From contig PFJC01000046.1 in the NCBI GenBank assembly GCA_002782865.1, forward strand, positions 1 through 42,796: a DNA stretch of 42,796 nt. The letters run 5' to 3'. Shown piece after piece: positions 1-7,606 of the stretch. Source of the stretch: Candidatus Uhrbacteria bacterium CG_4_10_14_3_um_filter_41_21 (GTDB lineage Bacteria; Patescibacteriota; Patescibacteriia; UBA9934). Positions within the stretch are counted from its first letter, which is position 1; each line of letters begins with the position of its first letter. Under the pieces are notes generated by a model. That model searched no databases. It was not told where the DNA came from and saw only the letters and a program-made list of their open reading frames with translations. The position numbers and the translations under genes were made by a program.

Positions 1-54
1 GGTTCATACCTTGTTGACAGCTTGCCTGTCTCAGGTAACACAATCCAGTTCTAA
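1..54 (+). CDS. C-terminal tail of an unknown protein (5' end outside window)
   Basis: Frame 1 is open from the first base and reads GSYLVDSLPVSGNTIQF before a TAA stop. A strong rho-independent terminator follows about 45 nt later, which fits the end of a real gene on this strand. Only 17 residues are visible, so no family can be named; the Ser/Gly/Thr-rich tail would suit a secreted or surface protein, but that is only an impression. Confidence 0.45.
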   Translation, partial: GSYLVDSLPVSGNTIQF

Positions 55-97
55 TCTAGCTTTAGCTTGATTTGAACAAAATGTCCTTCGGGACAAG

Positions 98-125
98 CAA
101 AACCCCCGCGAAAGCGGGGGTTTTG
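98..125 (+). terminator. Rho-independent terminator, preceded by a UUCG hairpin
   Basis: The stem AACCCCCGC / GCGGGGGTT closes on a short GAAA-type loop and ends in TTTT. Just upstream (82-95) lies a second small hairpin, TGTCC-TTCG-GGACA, with a UUCG tetraloop. Together they close the transcript of the gene entering from the left. Confidence 0.85.
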
Positions 126-130
126 TGTCA

Positions 131-157
131 GACGGTGGTCACTTAGTGACCACCGTC
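131..157. repeat. Solo REP-like palindrome
   Basis: GACGGTGGTCACT-T-AGTGACCACCGTC is a perfect palindrome with a one-base centre. Its core GTGGTCACTTAGTGACCAC is identical to the core of the hairpin that precedes the RAYT transposase at 5811, so it is probably a dispersed copy of the same REP family. Confidence 0.75.
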
Positions 158-160
158 TGC

Positions 161-189
161 TTGCAAACGGCTTGTATTTACGCTAAAAT
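161..189 (+). promoter_or_regulatory. Sigma70-type promoter of the TPR gene
   Basis: TTGCAA (161-166), a 17-nt spacer and TAAAAT (184-189). The -10 box ends 8 nt before the ATG at 198, so transcription should begin at or within about two bases of the start codon (leaderless or nearly so). Confidence 0.65.
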
Positions 190-197
190 ATTCACAT

Positions 198-899
198 ATG
201 AAATTAGCAACTCTTACTTTTACTTTGGCAATTCTAGTAATAATTGTGGTAGCGGTTTACGGTATAGATAAAAAAACAAATCCGTATCGAGGACTTGTTA
301 CCAGTATAGAAGTTCAATCAGACGAGGAAACGGTTAATTTGTTACAGACGGAATTAGCTACTTGGTTGGCAGCAATAAACGCCAGTGAGTCTGTGGGTGA
401 AAAGCCGGATCTTAACTTATTTGGTTTAGCTGCGACAAATGCCTACTATCTCGGTGATTTAGTTCAGGCCAGAGAACTGTACGAAAAATATTTCGAATAT
501 CACAGTATCAACCCGGTTGCTTGGAATAATTATGGAAATATTCTAAAGAAAATGGAAGATTACGAAACTGCAGAGGCAGCATATTTGAAAGCCTTAGAAC
601 TTGATCCTCAATTTGAAGAGTATTACCGAGATGTTATCGATTTATATCAAGATGTTTGGCCAGAGGAAAAAAATGATAGAATTTTTGAATTACTTGAAGC
701 CAATGTTGAAATAAATGGTCAGAGTCAATGGAATATGGTTTCTCTAGCTAAGTGGTACATTAGAAATAATGATTGTGAGCGAGCAGTTGATTATTATAAA
801 ATTGCTTTGGCTATCTCGATGAATGCAACTGAGTCTCAAGATATTATTGACAACTTGAAAGCGGATATTGAATCAACTAAAACTGCTTGTACAGAATAA
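198..899 (+). CDS. Membrane-anchored TPR protein
   Basis: The 233-residue product begins with a hydrophobic segment (about residues 4-22, no clear cleavage site) that probably anchors it in the membrane with the rest exposed. Residues about 105-140 form a clear tetratricopeptide repeat (AWNNYGNILKKMEDYETAEAA... followed by ALELDP), with weaker repeats on both sides (around YYLGDLVQARELYEKYF and DCERAVDYYKIALA). TPR proteins are protein-protein adaptors; no catalytic motif is present. The ATG lies just after a good promoter. The stop is 4 nt before the subtilisin start, so the two genes are probably co-transcribed. The binding partner is unknown; the secreted protease next door is a candidate. 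Confidence 0.85.
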   Translation: MKLATLTFTLAILVIIVVAVYGIDKKTNPYRGLVTSIEVQSDEETVNLLQTELATWLAAINASESVGEKPDLNLFGLAATNAYYLGDLVQARELYEKYFEYHSINPVAWNNYGNILKKMEDYETAEAAYLKALELDPQFEEYYRDVIDLYQDVWPEEKNDRIFELLEANVEINGQSQWNMVSLAKWYIRNNDCERAVDYYKIALAISMNATESQDIIDNLKADIESTKTACTE

Positions 900-903
900 T
901 CAA

Positions 904-2499
904 ATGCGGAGGAATAAAAAAATATTTATAAAAACAATAGCGGTATTGGTGCTTGTTTCAATGCCGACTTTTGTTTTTGCGGAAGTGCCAAACGACGCGT
1001 TTTACGATCAGCAATGGTATCTGGAGCAAATAGGTGCGCCCAATGCTTGGGACACGCAGACAGGTTCAAATGAAATTATAATTGCAGTTTTAGATACCGG
1101 TGTTGATTTAGACCACCCTGATTTGGTTAATAATCTTTGGAAAAATACTGGAGAAATTTCTCGAAACTCTATTGACGATGATAGTAATGGTTATGTTGAT
1201 GATATTTTTGGCTGGGACTTTATTAATGATGATAATTCACCAACACCGGATACGGGTCTCGAAGCATCAAGCGAAGCAGTTAATCATGGTTCATTAATCG
1301 CTGGTATTGTTGGTGCCGGTGGTGATAATAAGATTGGTGTTTCCGGAATTAATTGGAACATTAGTATCATGTCAGTCAGGATTTTGGATGCTGTCGGCTC
1401 AGGAGATGCAAATACGGTAGCACAAGCGGTTTACTATGCGGTCGACAACGGAGCGGATGTAATTAACATGAGTTTTACTGGAAATGTCAATGATCCAATT
1501 TTACGCAATGCTGTAAAATTCGCTTACGAACAAGGCGTGGTGATTGTGTCAGCTCTTGGTAATGAAGGCGAAGATGTTGATAATTATCCAGTCTTTCCAG
1601 CCTGCTACAAATCAAGTGATGGCAACGATGATTGGGTAATAGGCGTGGCCTCGCTTGGAAAAAGTGACAAGCGTTCAGTTTTTTCAAATTACGGTTCAAC
1701 TTGTACTGATTTATCGGCGCCGGGAGAAGATATATATGGCGTTAGTTATTTTAATCCATCGGATGGGTATGATGATAAATATGTCGGTGGTTGGTCTGGT
1801 ACATCCATGGCCTCACCAATGGTAGCGGGTGCTGCCGGTATTTTACTTTCGCAGTATCCAAATCTCACTCCAACTCAAGTAAGAAACGCTTTAAAATTAT
1901 CAGTTGACCCGGTTAGCCTAGATTCTGAATACACAGGTGAGTTCGGAGCGGGGAGATTGAATATTTCCCAAGCCCTTACAATAGCAAGAAATTTTGTTGA
2001 TCAAACTACAGAAACTGACAATCCAGATGTAGGTGATAATTCTAGCACTACATCAGATTTAGAATATTCAGTTAAGGCGCCATCGTTTGCAAGTGTTTAT
2101 TATGTAACCGGTGAAGGTCGACGAGCTTTTATAAGTAGTGCCGCATACTTTACTTGGTTTGATAGTTTTGAGGAGATAGCCAATGTTCAAGACCAAGATT
2201 TAAGCGCCTGGAGCCTTTCGGGATTGATGTTACCTAAGGCCGGGGTAGTGCTGGTTAAGATTCAAAGCGATCCTCAGGTTTACGCTTTGGCGGAAAACTC
2301 AAGTGACGAGTTTTCACCACTCTTGCGCGCCATTCCAGACGAACAGACGGCAATCGCTCTTTACGGCAACGACTGGGCTGACTATGTAATTGACATTGAG
2401 CCAACTTTTTTTGCTAAATTTAGCCAAGGAGAGCCAATGAGCTCGTCAGAGACGGTAGATAAGTCTATAATGAAGAGACGAGAAGATTTAACAAATTAG
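904..2499 (+). CDS. Secreted S8 subtilisin-like serine protease
   Basis: The ATG at 904 is preferred over the ORF-track start at 868 because it begins a textbook signal peptide (MRRNKK, a hydrophobic core, cleavage near VFA-EV) and avoids overlapping the TPR gene. The 531-residue precursor carries the full subtilase triad: Asp64 (AVLDTGVD), His128 (NHGSLIAG) and Ser301 (SGTSMASPM), plus oxyanion Asn220 (SALGNEG). The region before Asp64 (FYDQQWYLEQIGAPNAWD) resembles thermitase/fervidolysin-type enzymes with a short pro-region. After about residue 365 a Thr/Asp/Ser-rich linker leads to a C-terminal domain of about 130 residues that I do not recognise; it could be a wall- or substrate-binding module. 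The role is probably extracellular proteolysis or processing. Confidence 0.93.
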   Translation: MRRNKKIFIKTIAVLVLVSMPTFVFAEVPNDAFYDQQWYLEQIGAPNAWDTQTGSNEIIIAVLDTGVDLDHPDLVNNLWKNTGEISRNSIDDDSNGYVDDIFGWDFINDDNSPTPDTGLEASSEAVNHGSLIAGIVGAGGDNKIGVSGINWNISIMSVRILDAVGSGDANTVAQAVYYAVDNGADVINMSFTGNVNDPILRNAVKFAYEQGVVIVSALGNEGEDVDNYPVFPACYKSSDGNDDWVIGVASLGKSDKRSVFSNYGSTCTDLSAPGEDIYGVSYFNPSDGYDDKYVGGWSGTSMASPMVAGAAGILLSQYPNLTPTQVRNALKLSVDPVSLDSEYTGEFGAGRLNISQALTIARNFVDQTTETDNPDVGDNSSTTSDLEYSVKAPSFASVYYVTGEGRRAFISSAAYFTWFDSFEEIANVQDQDLSAWSLSGLMLPKAGVVLVKIQSDPQVYALAENSSDEFSPLLRAIPDEQTAIALYGNDWADYVIDIEPTFFAKFSQGEPMSSSETVDKSIMKRREDLTN

Positions 2500-2617
2500 A
2501 AATATGAAATCAGAAATTCTAAACAAATCAGAAATTATAAATTTGAAATTTAATTTGTTATTTCGGAGTTAGTAATTGTTTCGGATTTCTTATTTAAGAT
2601 TTAGTATTTATAAAATT
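2493..2617. repeat. AT-rich imperfect palindrome, copy 1
   Basis: The stretch is built from reiterated GAAAT, AGAAATT, AAACAAATC and TTTGAAATTT units on the left and their complements (TTTCGGA, GGATTTCTTATTT) on the right. It starts at the protease stop codon and ends at the ATG of the next gene. A second element of very similar sequence, size and placement lies at 39098-39212. It looks like a small non-autonomous repeat. Confidence 0.65.
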
Positions 2618-3625
2618 ATGCCAAGTGAGAAAAAAATTGTTTTAGTCACCGGCGGCGCCGGTTTTATTGGATCGTTTTTATGCGAGTCATTGTTAAAAGC
2701 TGGTAACAGAGTAATTTGTATTGATGATTTTAGTACAAGTAATGTTCGTAACATTGACCCATACCTGCGCAATCCTGATTTTCAATTTTTAAAAATTGAT
2801 ATTAACGAACCGTTTGATTTGGAATCCTTCCCGGAACTCGAACCATTCAAAATCAAATTTGTTGGAATCAATGAAATTTATCATTTAGCTACTCCAACAT
2901 CAATTAAAAACTTTGATAAATTAAAATATAAAACTCTTTTAACAAATTCGGTCGGTACGAGAAATGTTTTAGATATTGCTGTTAAATATAAATCAAAAAT
3001 TCTTTTAACATCTAGCTCTGTAGTTTATGGCAATAGAACTGATGGTGTCGAAGCTTTTGCAGAGGATCACAAAGGAATAGTTGACCACTTGACTCCGCGC
3101 TCTTGCTATGATGAAGGTAAGCGATATGCCGAAACAATGTTTGAAACATACAGTCAGGTTTTTGGACTTGATACAAAAATTGTCAGAATTTTTAGAACTT
3201 ACGGTCCACGGATGCCACTTTTTGACGGACATCAAGTTCCTGATTTTATCCTTCATGCTCTTAATAACGAAGAATTAACATTAAATGGCAAGGCGGATTT
3301 TAGAACATCAATGGTTTATGTGACCGATATTGTCGACGGCCTTGAGAAGGTAATGGCAGCCAAAAAAGGAATTGGACCAATCAATCTAGGAAGTAACGAA
3401 GACTTGAAACTTTTGGATATTGCGGGCAAGATAATCGAAATGACAGGATCAACATCAAAAGTAGTTACCGGTGAAGAGTTACCATTTTTGACTGAGCTCG
3501 GGTTGCCAGATGTCACCAAAGCTAAAGAACAGTTGGGTTGGATGCCTGTTGTCAGACTTAATGACGGTTTAAGAAAAACAATCGATTACATTCAGGCAAA
3601 TAAGATATTATTAATAGGGGAATGA
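2618..3625 (+). CDS. Extended SDR, UDP-glucuronate decarboxylase-like (UDP-xylose synthase type)
   Basis: The ATG at 2618 (MPSEKKIVLVTGG) is chosen over the ORF-track start at 2576 because the first 14 codons of that ORF lie inside the AT-rich repeat. The 335-residue protein has the NAD-binding motif TGGAGFIGS, the SSSVVYG strand and the active-site signature SCYDEGKRYAE (YxxxK). The YDEGKR form is typical of UDP-glucuronate decarboxylase, and IFRTYGPRM fits as well. It probably makes a UDP-sugar donor (UDP-xylose or similar) for the glycosyltransferases that follow. The exact substrate cannot be set from sequence alone, and other UDP-sugar epimerases are possible. Confidence 0.85.
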   Translation: MPSEKKIVLVTGGAGFIGSFLCESLLKAGNRVICIDDFSTSNVRNIDPYLRNPDFQFLKIDINEPFDLESFPELEPFKIKFVGINEIYHLATPTSIKNFDKLKYKTLLTNSVGTRNVLDIAVKYKSKILLTSSSVVYGNRTDGVEAFAEDHKGIVDHLTPRSCYDEGKRYAETMFETYSQVFGLDTKIVRIFRTYGPRMPLFDGHQVPDFILHALNNEELTLNGKADFRTSMVYVTDIVDGLEKVMAAKKGIGPINLGSNEDLKLLDIAGKIIEMTGSTSKVVTGEELPFLTELGLPDVTKAKEQLGWMPVVRLNDGLRKTIDYIQANKILLIGE

Positions 3626-3654
3626 AGTGATTAGTGGCTAGATATAATTCAAAT

Positions 3655-4323
3655 ATGATTGTTGCGATTATTCCCGCCTACAATGAACAAGGGAGAGTCA
3701 GAGTTGCGATCAAAGACGCAGCGCGGTTTGTTGATCGCGTTGTTGTAGTTGATGATCATTCCACTGATAATACTTTGTCTGAAGCTAAAGACGCCGGAGC
3801 GATTGTTTTGCATCATGTTATTAATCGCGGTCAAGGTGCGGCTTTGCAAACGGGCACAGATTACGCCTTAAATATTTTAGACGCAGAAATAATTATACAT
3901 TTTGATGCTGATGGGCAAATGGACGCGGAGGAAATTCCAATGTTGATTGAACCAATTCTAAATGATGAGTCAGATATTGTTTTGGGATCGCGGTTTTTAA
4001 ATAAAAAAGCAAATATACCATTATTTCGTTGGTTGATTTTAAAGGGAGGAATCATTTTTACAAGATTAGTTTCCGGAATAAAAGTAACAGATACGCACAA
4101 TGGATTCAGAGTTCTGTCGCGCAAGGCTGCGTCTGAAATTAAAATTACACTTGATCGCATGGCACACGCTTCGGAAATTCTTGATTTAATCAAAGAAAGA
4201 GAACTGAGATATGTTGAAAAAGCGGTAACGATAAAGTATTCAGAAGAGACCTTGCTAAAAGGACAATCATCGATCGGAGCAATAGCAATTGTTAAAGATG
4301 TTATTAAAAGTAAGTTTTTATGA
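3655..4323 (+). CDS. GT2 glycosyltransferase, polyprenyl-phosphate sugar synthase-like
   Basis: The family-2 GT-A fold is shown by IIPAYNE at the N-terminus, VVDDHSTDNT, NRGQGAALQTG, the metal-binding motif HFDADGQ, GSRF and DTHNGFRVL. The compact size (222 residues) without C-terminal membrane helices is typical of dolichyl/undecaprenyl-phosphate mannose or glucose synthase-like enzymes. ATG 3655 places IIPAYNE right at the N-terminus; GTG 3634 in the same frame is an alternative with a GGGG stretch upstream. The stop overlaps the next start (ATGA), so it is translationally coupled to a DUF2304 protein, a pairing often seen for this enzyme class. Confidence 0.88.
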   Translation: MIVAIIPAYNEQGRVRVAIKDAARFVDRVVVVDDHSTDNTLSEAKDAGAIVLHHVINRGQGAALQTGTDYALNILDAEIIIHFDADGQMDAEEIPMLIEPILNDESDIVLGSRFLNKKANIPLFRWLILKGGIIFTRLVSGIKVTDTHNGFRVLSRKAASEIKITLDRMAHASEILDLIKERELRYVEKAVTIKYSEETLLKGQSSIGAIAIVKDVIKSKFL

Positions 4324-4655
4324 TTTTTCAAATTGCCTTAATTGCCTTTTCATTATTTGGTATTTTGCATGTTTCTAGGCAGTACAGAAGTCAGAAGGTT
4401 AGCGTGTATTGGTTTTTAATCTGGTTTGTATTTTGGTTGATCGTTATTGCGGTTGCACTTTTTCCAGAGGCAACAGACATTATTGCGGATTATGTTGGTG
4501 TAGAAAAGGGAGCGGACTTAATCGCCTATATTGCGATTGTCGTGCTTTCCTACTCGATGTACCGAGTTTTAGTGAGGCTGGAAAGAATGCGTCAAGAGAT
4601 GACGGACTTAACTAGAAAGATAGCAATAGAAAAAGAAAAAAATAATGAAACCTAA
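4320..4655 (+). CDS. DUF2304-family small membrane protein
   Basis: The 111-residue protein has three predicted membrane helices (about 2-20, 29-48, 66-84) and a charged, coiled-coil-like C-terminus (RLERMRQEMTDLTRKIAIEKEKN). Size, topology and position directly after a GT2 gene match DUF2304, a family of unknown biochemical role that commonly accompanies polyprenyl-phosphate glycosyltransferases. It overlaps the preceding gene by 4 nt and the following one by 11 nt, so it sits in a tight operon. It may help recruit the glycosyltransferase to the membrane, which is inference. Confidence 0.75.
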   Translation: MIFQIALIAFSLFGILHVSRQYRSQKVSVYWFLIWFVFWLIVIAVALFPEATDIIADYVGVEKGADLIAYIAIVVLSYSMYRVLVRLERMRQEMTDLTRKIAIEKEKNNET

Positions 4656-5721
4656 AGTTGCAATAATTTATCTTCCATACAATAACCTCCGTTATATTCC
4701 GGAGGTTGCTGATTCATGGGTTGTTCAAGATTATCCGGCTGATAGGATAGCAATTTTAATAATTCCAAACGGAAGTAGCGATGGTTCTCAAGATTTTGTA
4801 AAAGATAATATTTTGCCAAGACAGGAAGTTGATTTGCCAGAAGTTATAATGATTGATGACGGAATAAATCATGGCTTTGCCGGTGGGAATAATTTGGGAA
4901 TTAAATGGGCATTGGAAAATGGTTTTGATTATGTTTTTTTAAATAATGGAGATTTAAAATTACATCCAAATACAATTTCAGAATTAGTAGAAGTAATGGA
5001 ATCAGATAAAAGCATTGGCTCGTCTCAGTCGCAGATTATGCTTTGGAATAATGAAAACACGGTAAACACAACCGGAGGAGTAATCCATGTAGCTGGTTAT
5101 GGTTATGCGCGTGACAACGGTAAGAATATTTTAGATATTAAAGTGCAAGATAAAGAAGAAATAGCTTACTGCTCGGGCGCGGCTGTTATTTATAGTTTGG
5201 CCGCGCTTAAAAAAGTTGGATTTTTGGAAAAAGGTTTTTTCATGTATCACGAGGATTTAGAGCTTGGACTGAGATTACGATTCGCGGGATATAAAAATGT
5301 ATTATCCATAAAATCTTTAGCTTTTCACGATTATAAGTTTGGAAAAAACTCGAAAATGTTTCAGTGGATTGAAACCTATCGTTATGTAGTTCTTTTGTCG
5401 TATATGAGGTTTAGGACTCTAGTTCTACTTTTTCCGCTTTTGCTGATGATTGAAATTGGTGTTTGGCTTATGGCTTTAAAGGGTGGTTGGCTCAAGGCAA
5501 AGTTTAAGGCATTAATCTCTTTTTGGTCACCAAAAAATTTAAGGTTAATAAAAAAAATGCGGAGGCGAGCACAACACCTAAGGGTTATTAAAGATAAGGA
5601 TTGGTTAAGGTTTGTGTCTGGTAGAGTTGAAGATCAAGGTAAAGAGTTACAACTGATGAATATTATCAATGATGTTATTGAGGGCATTTGGCAATTAGCG
5701 AAAAGGAATATTGATTGGTAG
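4645..5721 (+). CDS. GT2 glycosyltransferase, rhamnosyltransferase-like
   Basis: The 358-residue family-2 transferase shows PNGSSDGSQDF, the donor-site motif NHGFAGGNNLGI, FLNNGDLKL at the DxD position, and the acceptor-side motif MYHEDLELGLRLRFAGY. The NxGFAGGNN pattern is characteristic of WbbL/rhamnosyltransferase-like GT2 enzymes. A hydrophobic segment (about residues 248-272, LVLLFPLLLMIEIGVWLM) suggests membrane attachment. The rhamnose pathway genes at 17101-20286 could supply a dTDP-rhamnose donor. The gene ends just before the REP-flanked transposase that interrupts the glycosyltransferase series. Confidence 0.87.
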   Translation: MKPKVAIIYLPYNNLRYIPEVADSWVVQDYPADRIAILIIPNGSSDGSQDFVKDNILPRQEVDLPEVIMIDDGINHGFAGGNNLGIKWALENGFDYVFLNNGDLKLHPNTISELVEVMESDKSIGSSQSQIMLWNNENTVNTTGGVIHVAGYGYARDNGKNILDIKVQDKEEIAYCSGAAVIYSLAALKKVGFLEKGFFMYHEDLELGLRLRFAGYKNVLSIKSLAFHDYKFGKNSKMFQWIETYRYVVLLSYMRFRTLVLLFPLLLMIEIGVWLMALKGGWLKAKFKALISFWSPKNLRLIKKMRRRAQHLRVIKDKDWLRFVSGRVEDQGKELQLMNIINDVIEGIWQLAKRNIDW

Positions 5722-5765
5722 TCAGCGTGTTATCCAGTGATCGTTAACATTATTGGATGGATCAG

Positions 5766-5810
5766 AATGTGGTCACTTAGTGACCACATTGGTAACTAAG
5801 TGACCACATT
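5766..5810. repeat. REP hairpin, upstream flank of the RAYT
   Basis: The 17-nt arms GTGGTCACTTAGTGACC and GGTAACTAAGTGACCAC pair with one mismatch around a 5-nt loop ACATT. The left half is also a short palindrome by itself (5766-5790). The transposase ATG begins immediately after the hairpin, at 5811. Confidence 0.85.
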
Positions 5811-6509
5811 ATGAGGAATATTGAGTTTATCACAAATGAATATTATCATGTATTCAATCGCGGAGTAGATCGGCGCGCTATATTTTTAGACGATCAGGAT
5901 TTATTTAGATTTTATAAGATGATGTACTTATTTAATGATGTGAATTATGAGAATCGTAGGGGTGATGAAGAAATAAATACTTTACTTCTGGCAAATTCTA
6001 ATGTTGATATAGTTTATAAAGATAAACTCATTCGCATATTGGGTTTCTGTCTGCGTCAAAACCATTTTCATTTGTTCGTTGAACAGTTAGTTGATGATGG
6101 AATTTCGAAATTTATGCATAAAATAGGATCTGTTTATTCAAAGAAGTTTAATAAAAAAAATAACAGAAAAGGAACTTTATTTGAAGATACATTTGAAGCG
6201 AGACATATAGATCACGATTCTTATTTTAAACATATTCTGCGTTATATTCATTTAAATGTCCTAGATGAGGAAATGCCTGAATGGCGCCAGGGCAAGATTT
6301 GTGATTGGGAGAAAGCTTTAAATATTTTGAATTCTAATCAATGGTCAAGTCACTTGGCATATGTGGGTATAAAACAGCAATTACCAATCATTGATGAAGG
6401 GTTTATAAATGAATATTTTGAATCAGTGGATGATTACACGGCTTTTTTAAGGGAATGGGCACAAGCAACAGATACAACGTGGTCATTTAGTGACCAATGT
6501 GGTAACTAA
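5811..6509 (+). CDS. REP-associated tyrosine transposase (RAYT, Y1/HUH family)
   Basis: The 232-residue protein has the core of the Y1_Tnp family: N-terminal YYHVFNRGVDRRAIF, the HUH metal motif NHFHLFVEQ and a downstream catalytic-tyrosine region (GSVYSKKFNKKNNRKGTLFEDTFEAR, shown here in part), followed by YIHLN. RAYTs cleave and join single-stranded DNA at REP hairpins, and this gene sits between two such hairpins. Its TAA stop (6507-6509) lies inside the downstream REP, so the repeat supplies the end of the reading frame. The reading frame is intact. It could be a domesticated single-copy gene or still able to mobilise REPs. Confidence 0.92.
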   Translation: MRNIEFITNEYYHVFNRGVDRRAIFLDDQDLFRFYKMMYLFNDVNYENRRGDEEINTLLLANSNVDIVYKDKLIRILGFCLRQNHFHLFVEQLVDDGISKFMHKIGSVYSKKFNKKNNRKGTLFEDTFEARHIDHDSYFKHILRYIHLNVLDEEMPEWRQGKICDWEKALNILNSNQWSSHLAYVGIKQQLPIIDEGFINEYFESVDDYTAFLREWAQATDTTWSFSDQCGN

Positions 6510-6520
6510 GTGACCACATT
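6479..6520. repeat. REP hairpin, downstream flank of the RAYT
   Basis: The arms GTGGTCATTTAGTGACC and GGTAACTAAGTGACCAC surround a 5-nt loop AATGT, which is the complement of the upstream copy's ACATT. It overlaps the last codons and stop of the transposase and ends 4 nt before the next ATG at 6525. Confidence 0.85.
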
Positions 6521-6524
6521 AAAT

Positions 6525-7601
6525 ATGAAAATTGCTCAAGTTACACCAATTTATCCGCCGGCCCCTGGAGGTATGGGGAAGGTGGCAGAGGATTACACAT
6601 TGGCTTTTCGCGCTGCCGGGCACGAAGTTGATGTTTTTTTTCCTGATAAATACCCTGGAATTTTTAAGCACGGCCATGCGGCGATTGTTCCAAGTTTTCT
6701 TTGGAAATTACGCAGTTATGATGTTATTCATCTACATTTTCCATTTTATGGCAGTGATCATTTTATAGCGCTAGCATCATTAATTTGGAAAACACCACTC
6801 GTGATTACCTATCACATGAAAAATCAAGGAAGTGGTTTTTTAAGATTTTTATTTTTGGTGCACAAGCTGTGGGAATGGTTTGTAATGTGGCGCGCTTCAG
6901 CGGTTTTGGTAAGCTCGCTTGATTACGCCCGTTCTGTAAAATTAAAACATAAGAATTTAATATCAATGCCATTTTGGATTGATACTGAAAAGTTTCATTC
7001 AGAAGGAAAGATAGAAAGTCGAAATAAACTTGGAATTTCAATTAATCAAATAGTTTTTTTATTTGTTGGTGCCTTGGATCAAGCTCATTATTTTAAAGGA
7101 GTTGATATTTTGCTTAATGCTTGTTCAAAATTACGACTTGATAATTCTTGGCAATTAATTATTGTAGGAGATGGAAATCTTAAAGTTAGGTTTGAGGATT
7201 TGGCACGAGCTAAAAATTTAGAAAAAAAAGTTTTGTTTACAGGCAAGGTGTCTGATAAAGATTTACCTGATTATTATCGCGCGGCCGACATCCATATTTT
7301 ACCTGCAATTGATCGTTCGGAAGCGTTTGGTTTGGTAACGCTAGAGGCAGCCGCATCTGGCAAGGCATCGGTTGTTAGTGATTTACCTGGAGTAAGAACT
7401 TTGGTTGAGCATCAAAAAACTGGTTTAGTAATTCCGGTTAATGACGCTCAGGCTCTAGTGGTGGCATTGACTTGGTTGGTACAGCATAAAGACAAAATTT
7501 CAGAATTTGGCCAAAATGCGCGAAAAATGGCTGTGGATAAGTATAGTAAACAAATTATTTTACAAAAGTTGCAGCAGATTTATAAAGGCGGTAAGGTTTA
7601 G
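6525..7601 (+). CDS. GT4 glycosyltransferase
   Basis: ATG 6525 (MKIAQVTPIYPPAPGGMG) is used rather than 6510, whose first codons lie in the REP. The 358-residue protein has the GT-B layout: an N-terminal acceptor domain with a Gly-rich loop (PGGMGKVAEDY) and a C-terminal donor domain beginning near IVFLFVGALDQ, with the family-4 signature RSEAFGLVTLEAAASGKA (E-x7-E) and DLPGVRTLVE. It transfers a nucleotide-activated sugar to a growing surface glycan or glycolipid at the cytoplasmic membrane face. It is followed after 5 nt by a second GT4 gene. Donor and acceptor are unknown. Confidence 0.9.
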   Translation: MKIAQVTPIYPPAPGGMGKVAEDYTLAFRAAGHEVDVFFPDKYPGIFKHGHAAIVPSFLWKLRSYDVIHLHFPFYGSDHFIALASLIWKTPLVITYHMKNQGSGFLRFLFLVHKLWEWFVMWRASAVLVSSLDYARSVKLKHKNLISMPFWIDTEKFHSEGKIESRNKLGISINQIVFLFVGALDQAHYFKGVDILLNACSKLRLDNSWQLIIVGDGNLKVRFEDLARAKNLEKKVLFTGKVSDKDLPDYYRAADIHILPAIDRSEAFGLVTLEAAASGKASVVSDLPGVRTLVEHQKTGLVIPVNDAQALVVALTWLVQHKDKISEFGQNARKMAVDKYSKQIILQKLQQIYKGGKV

Positions 7602-7606
7602 TTGAT

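Larger units (their letters stand above)
5766..6520 (+). mobile_element. RAYT unit: transposase flanked by two REP hairpins
   Basis: The whole unit consists of a REP hairpin (5769-5807), a single-domain Y1/HUH transposase gene and a second REP hairpin (6479-6517). The two flanks are near-identical 42-bp direct repeats (5769-5810 and 6479-6520). The unit separates glycosyltransferase genes that otherwise run head to tail. No target-site duplication or insertion-sequence-type terminal inverted repeat was seen, as expected for a RAYT/REP system. Confidence 0.75.

Noticed and set aside
1487-1699. 70-aa minus-strand ORF inside the subtilisin gene
   Set aside because: Antisense shadow of the conserved S8 catalytic domain.
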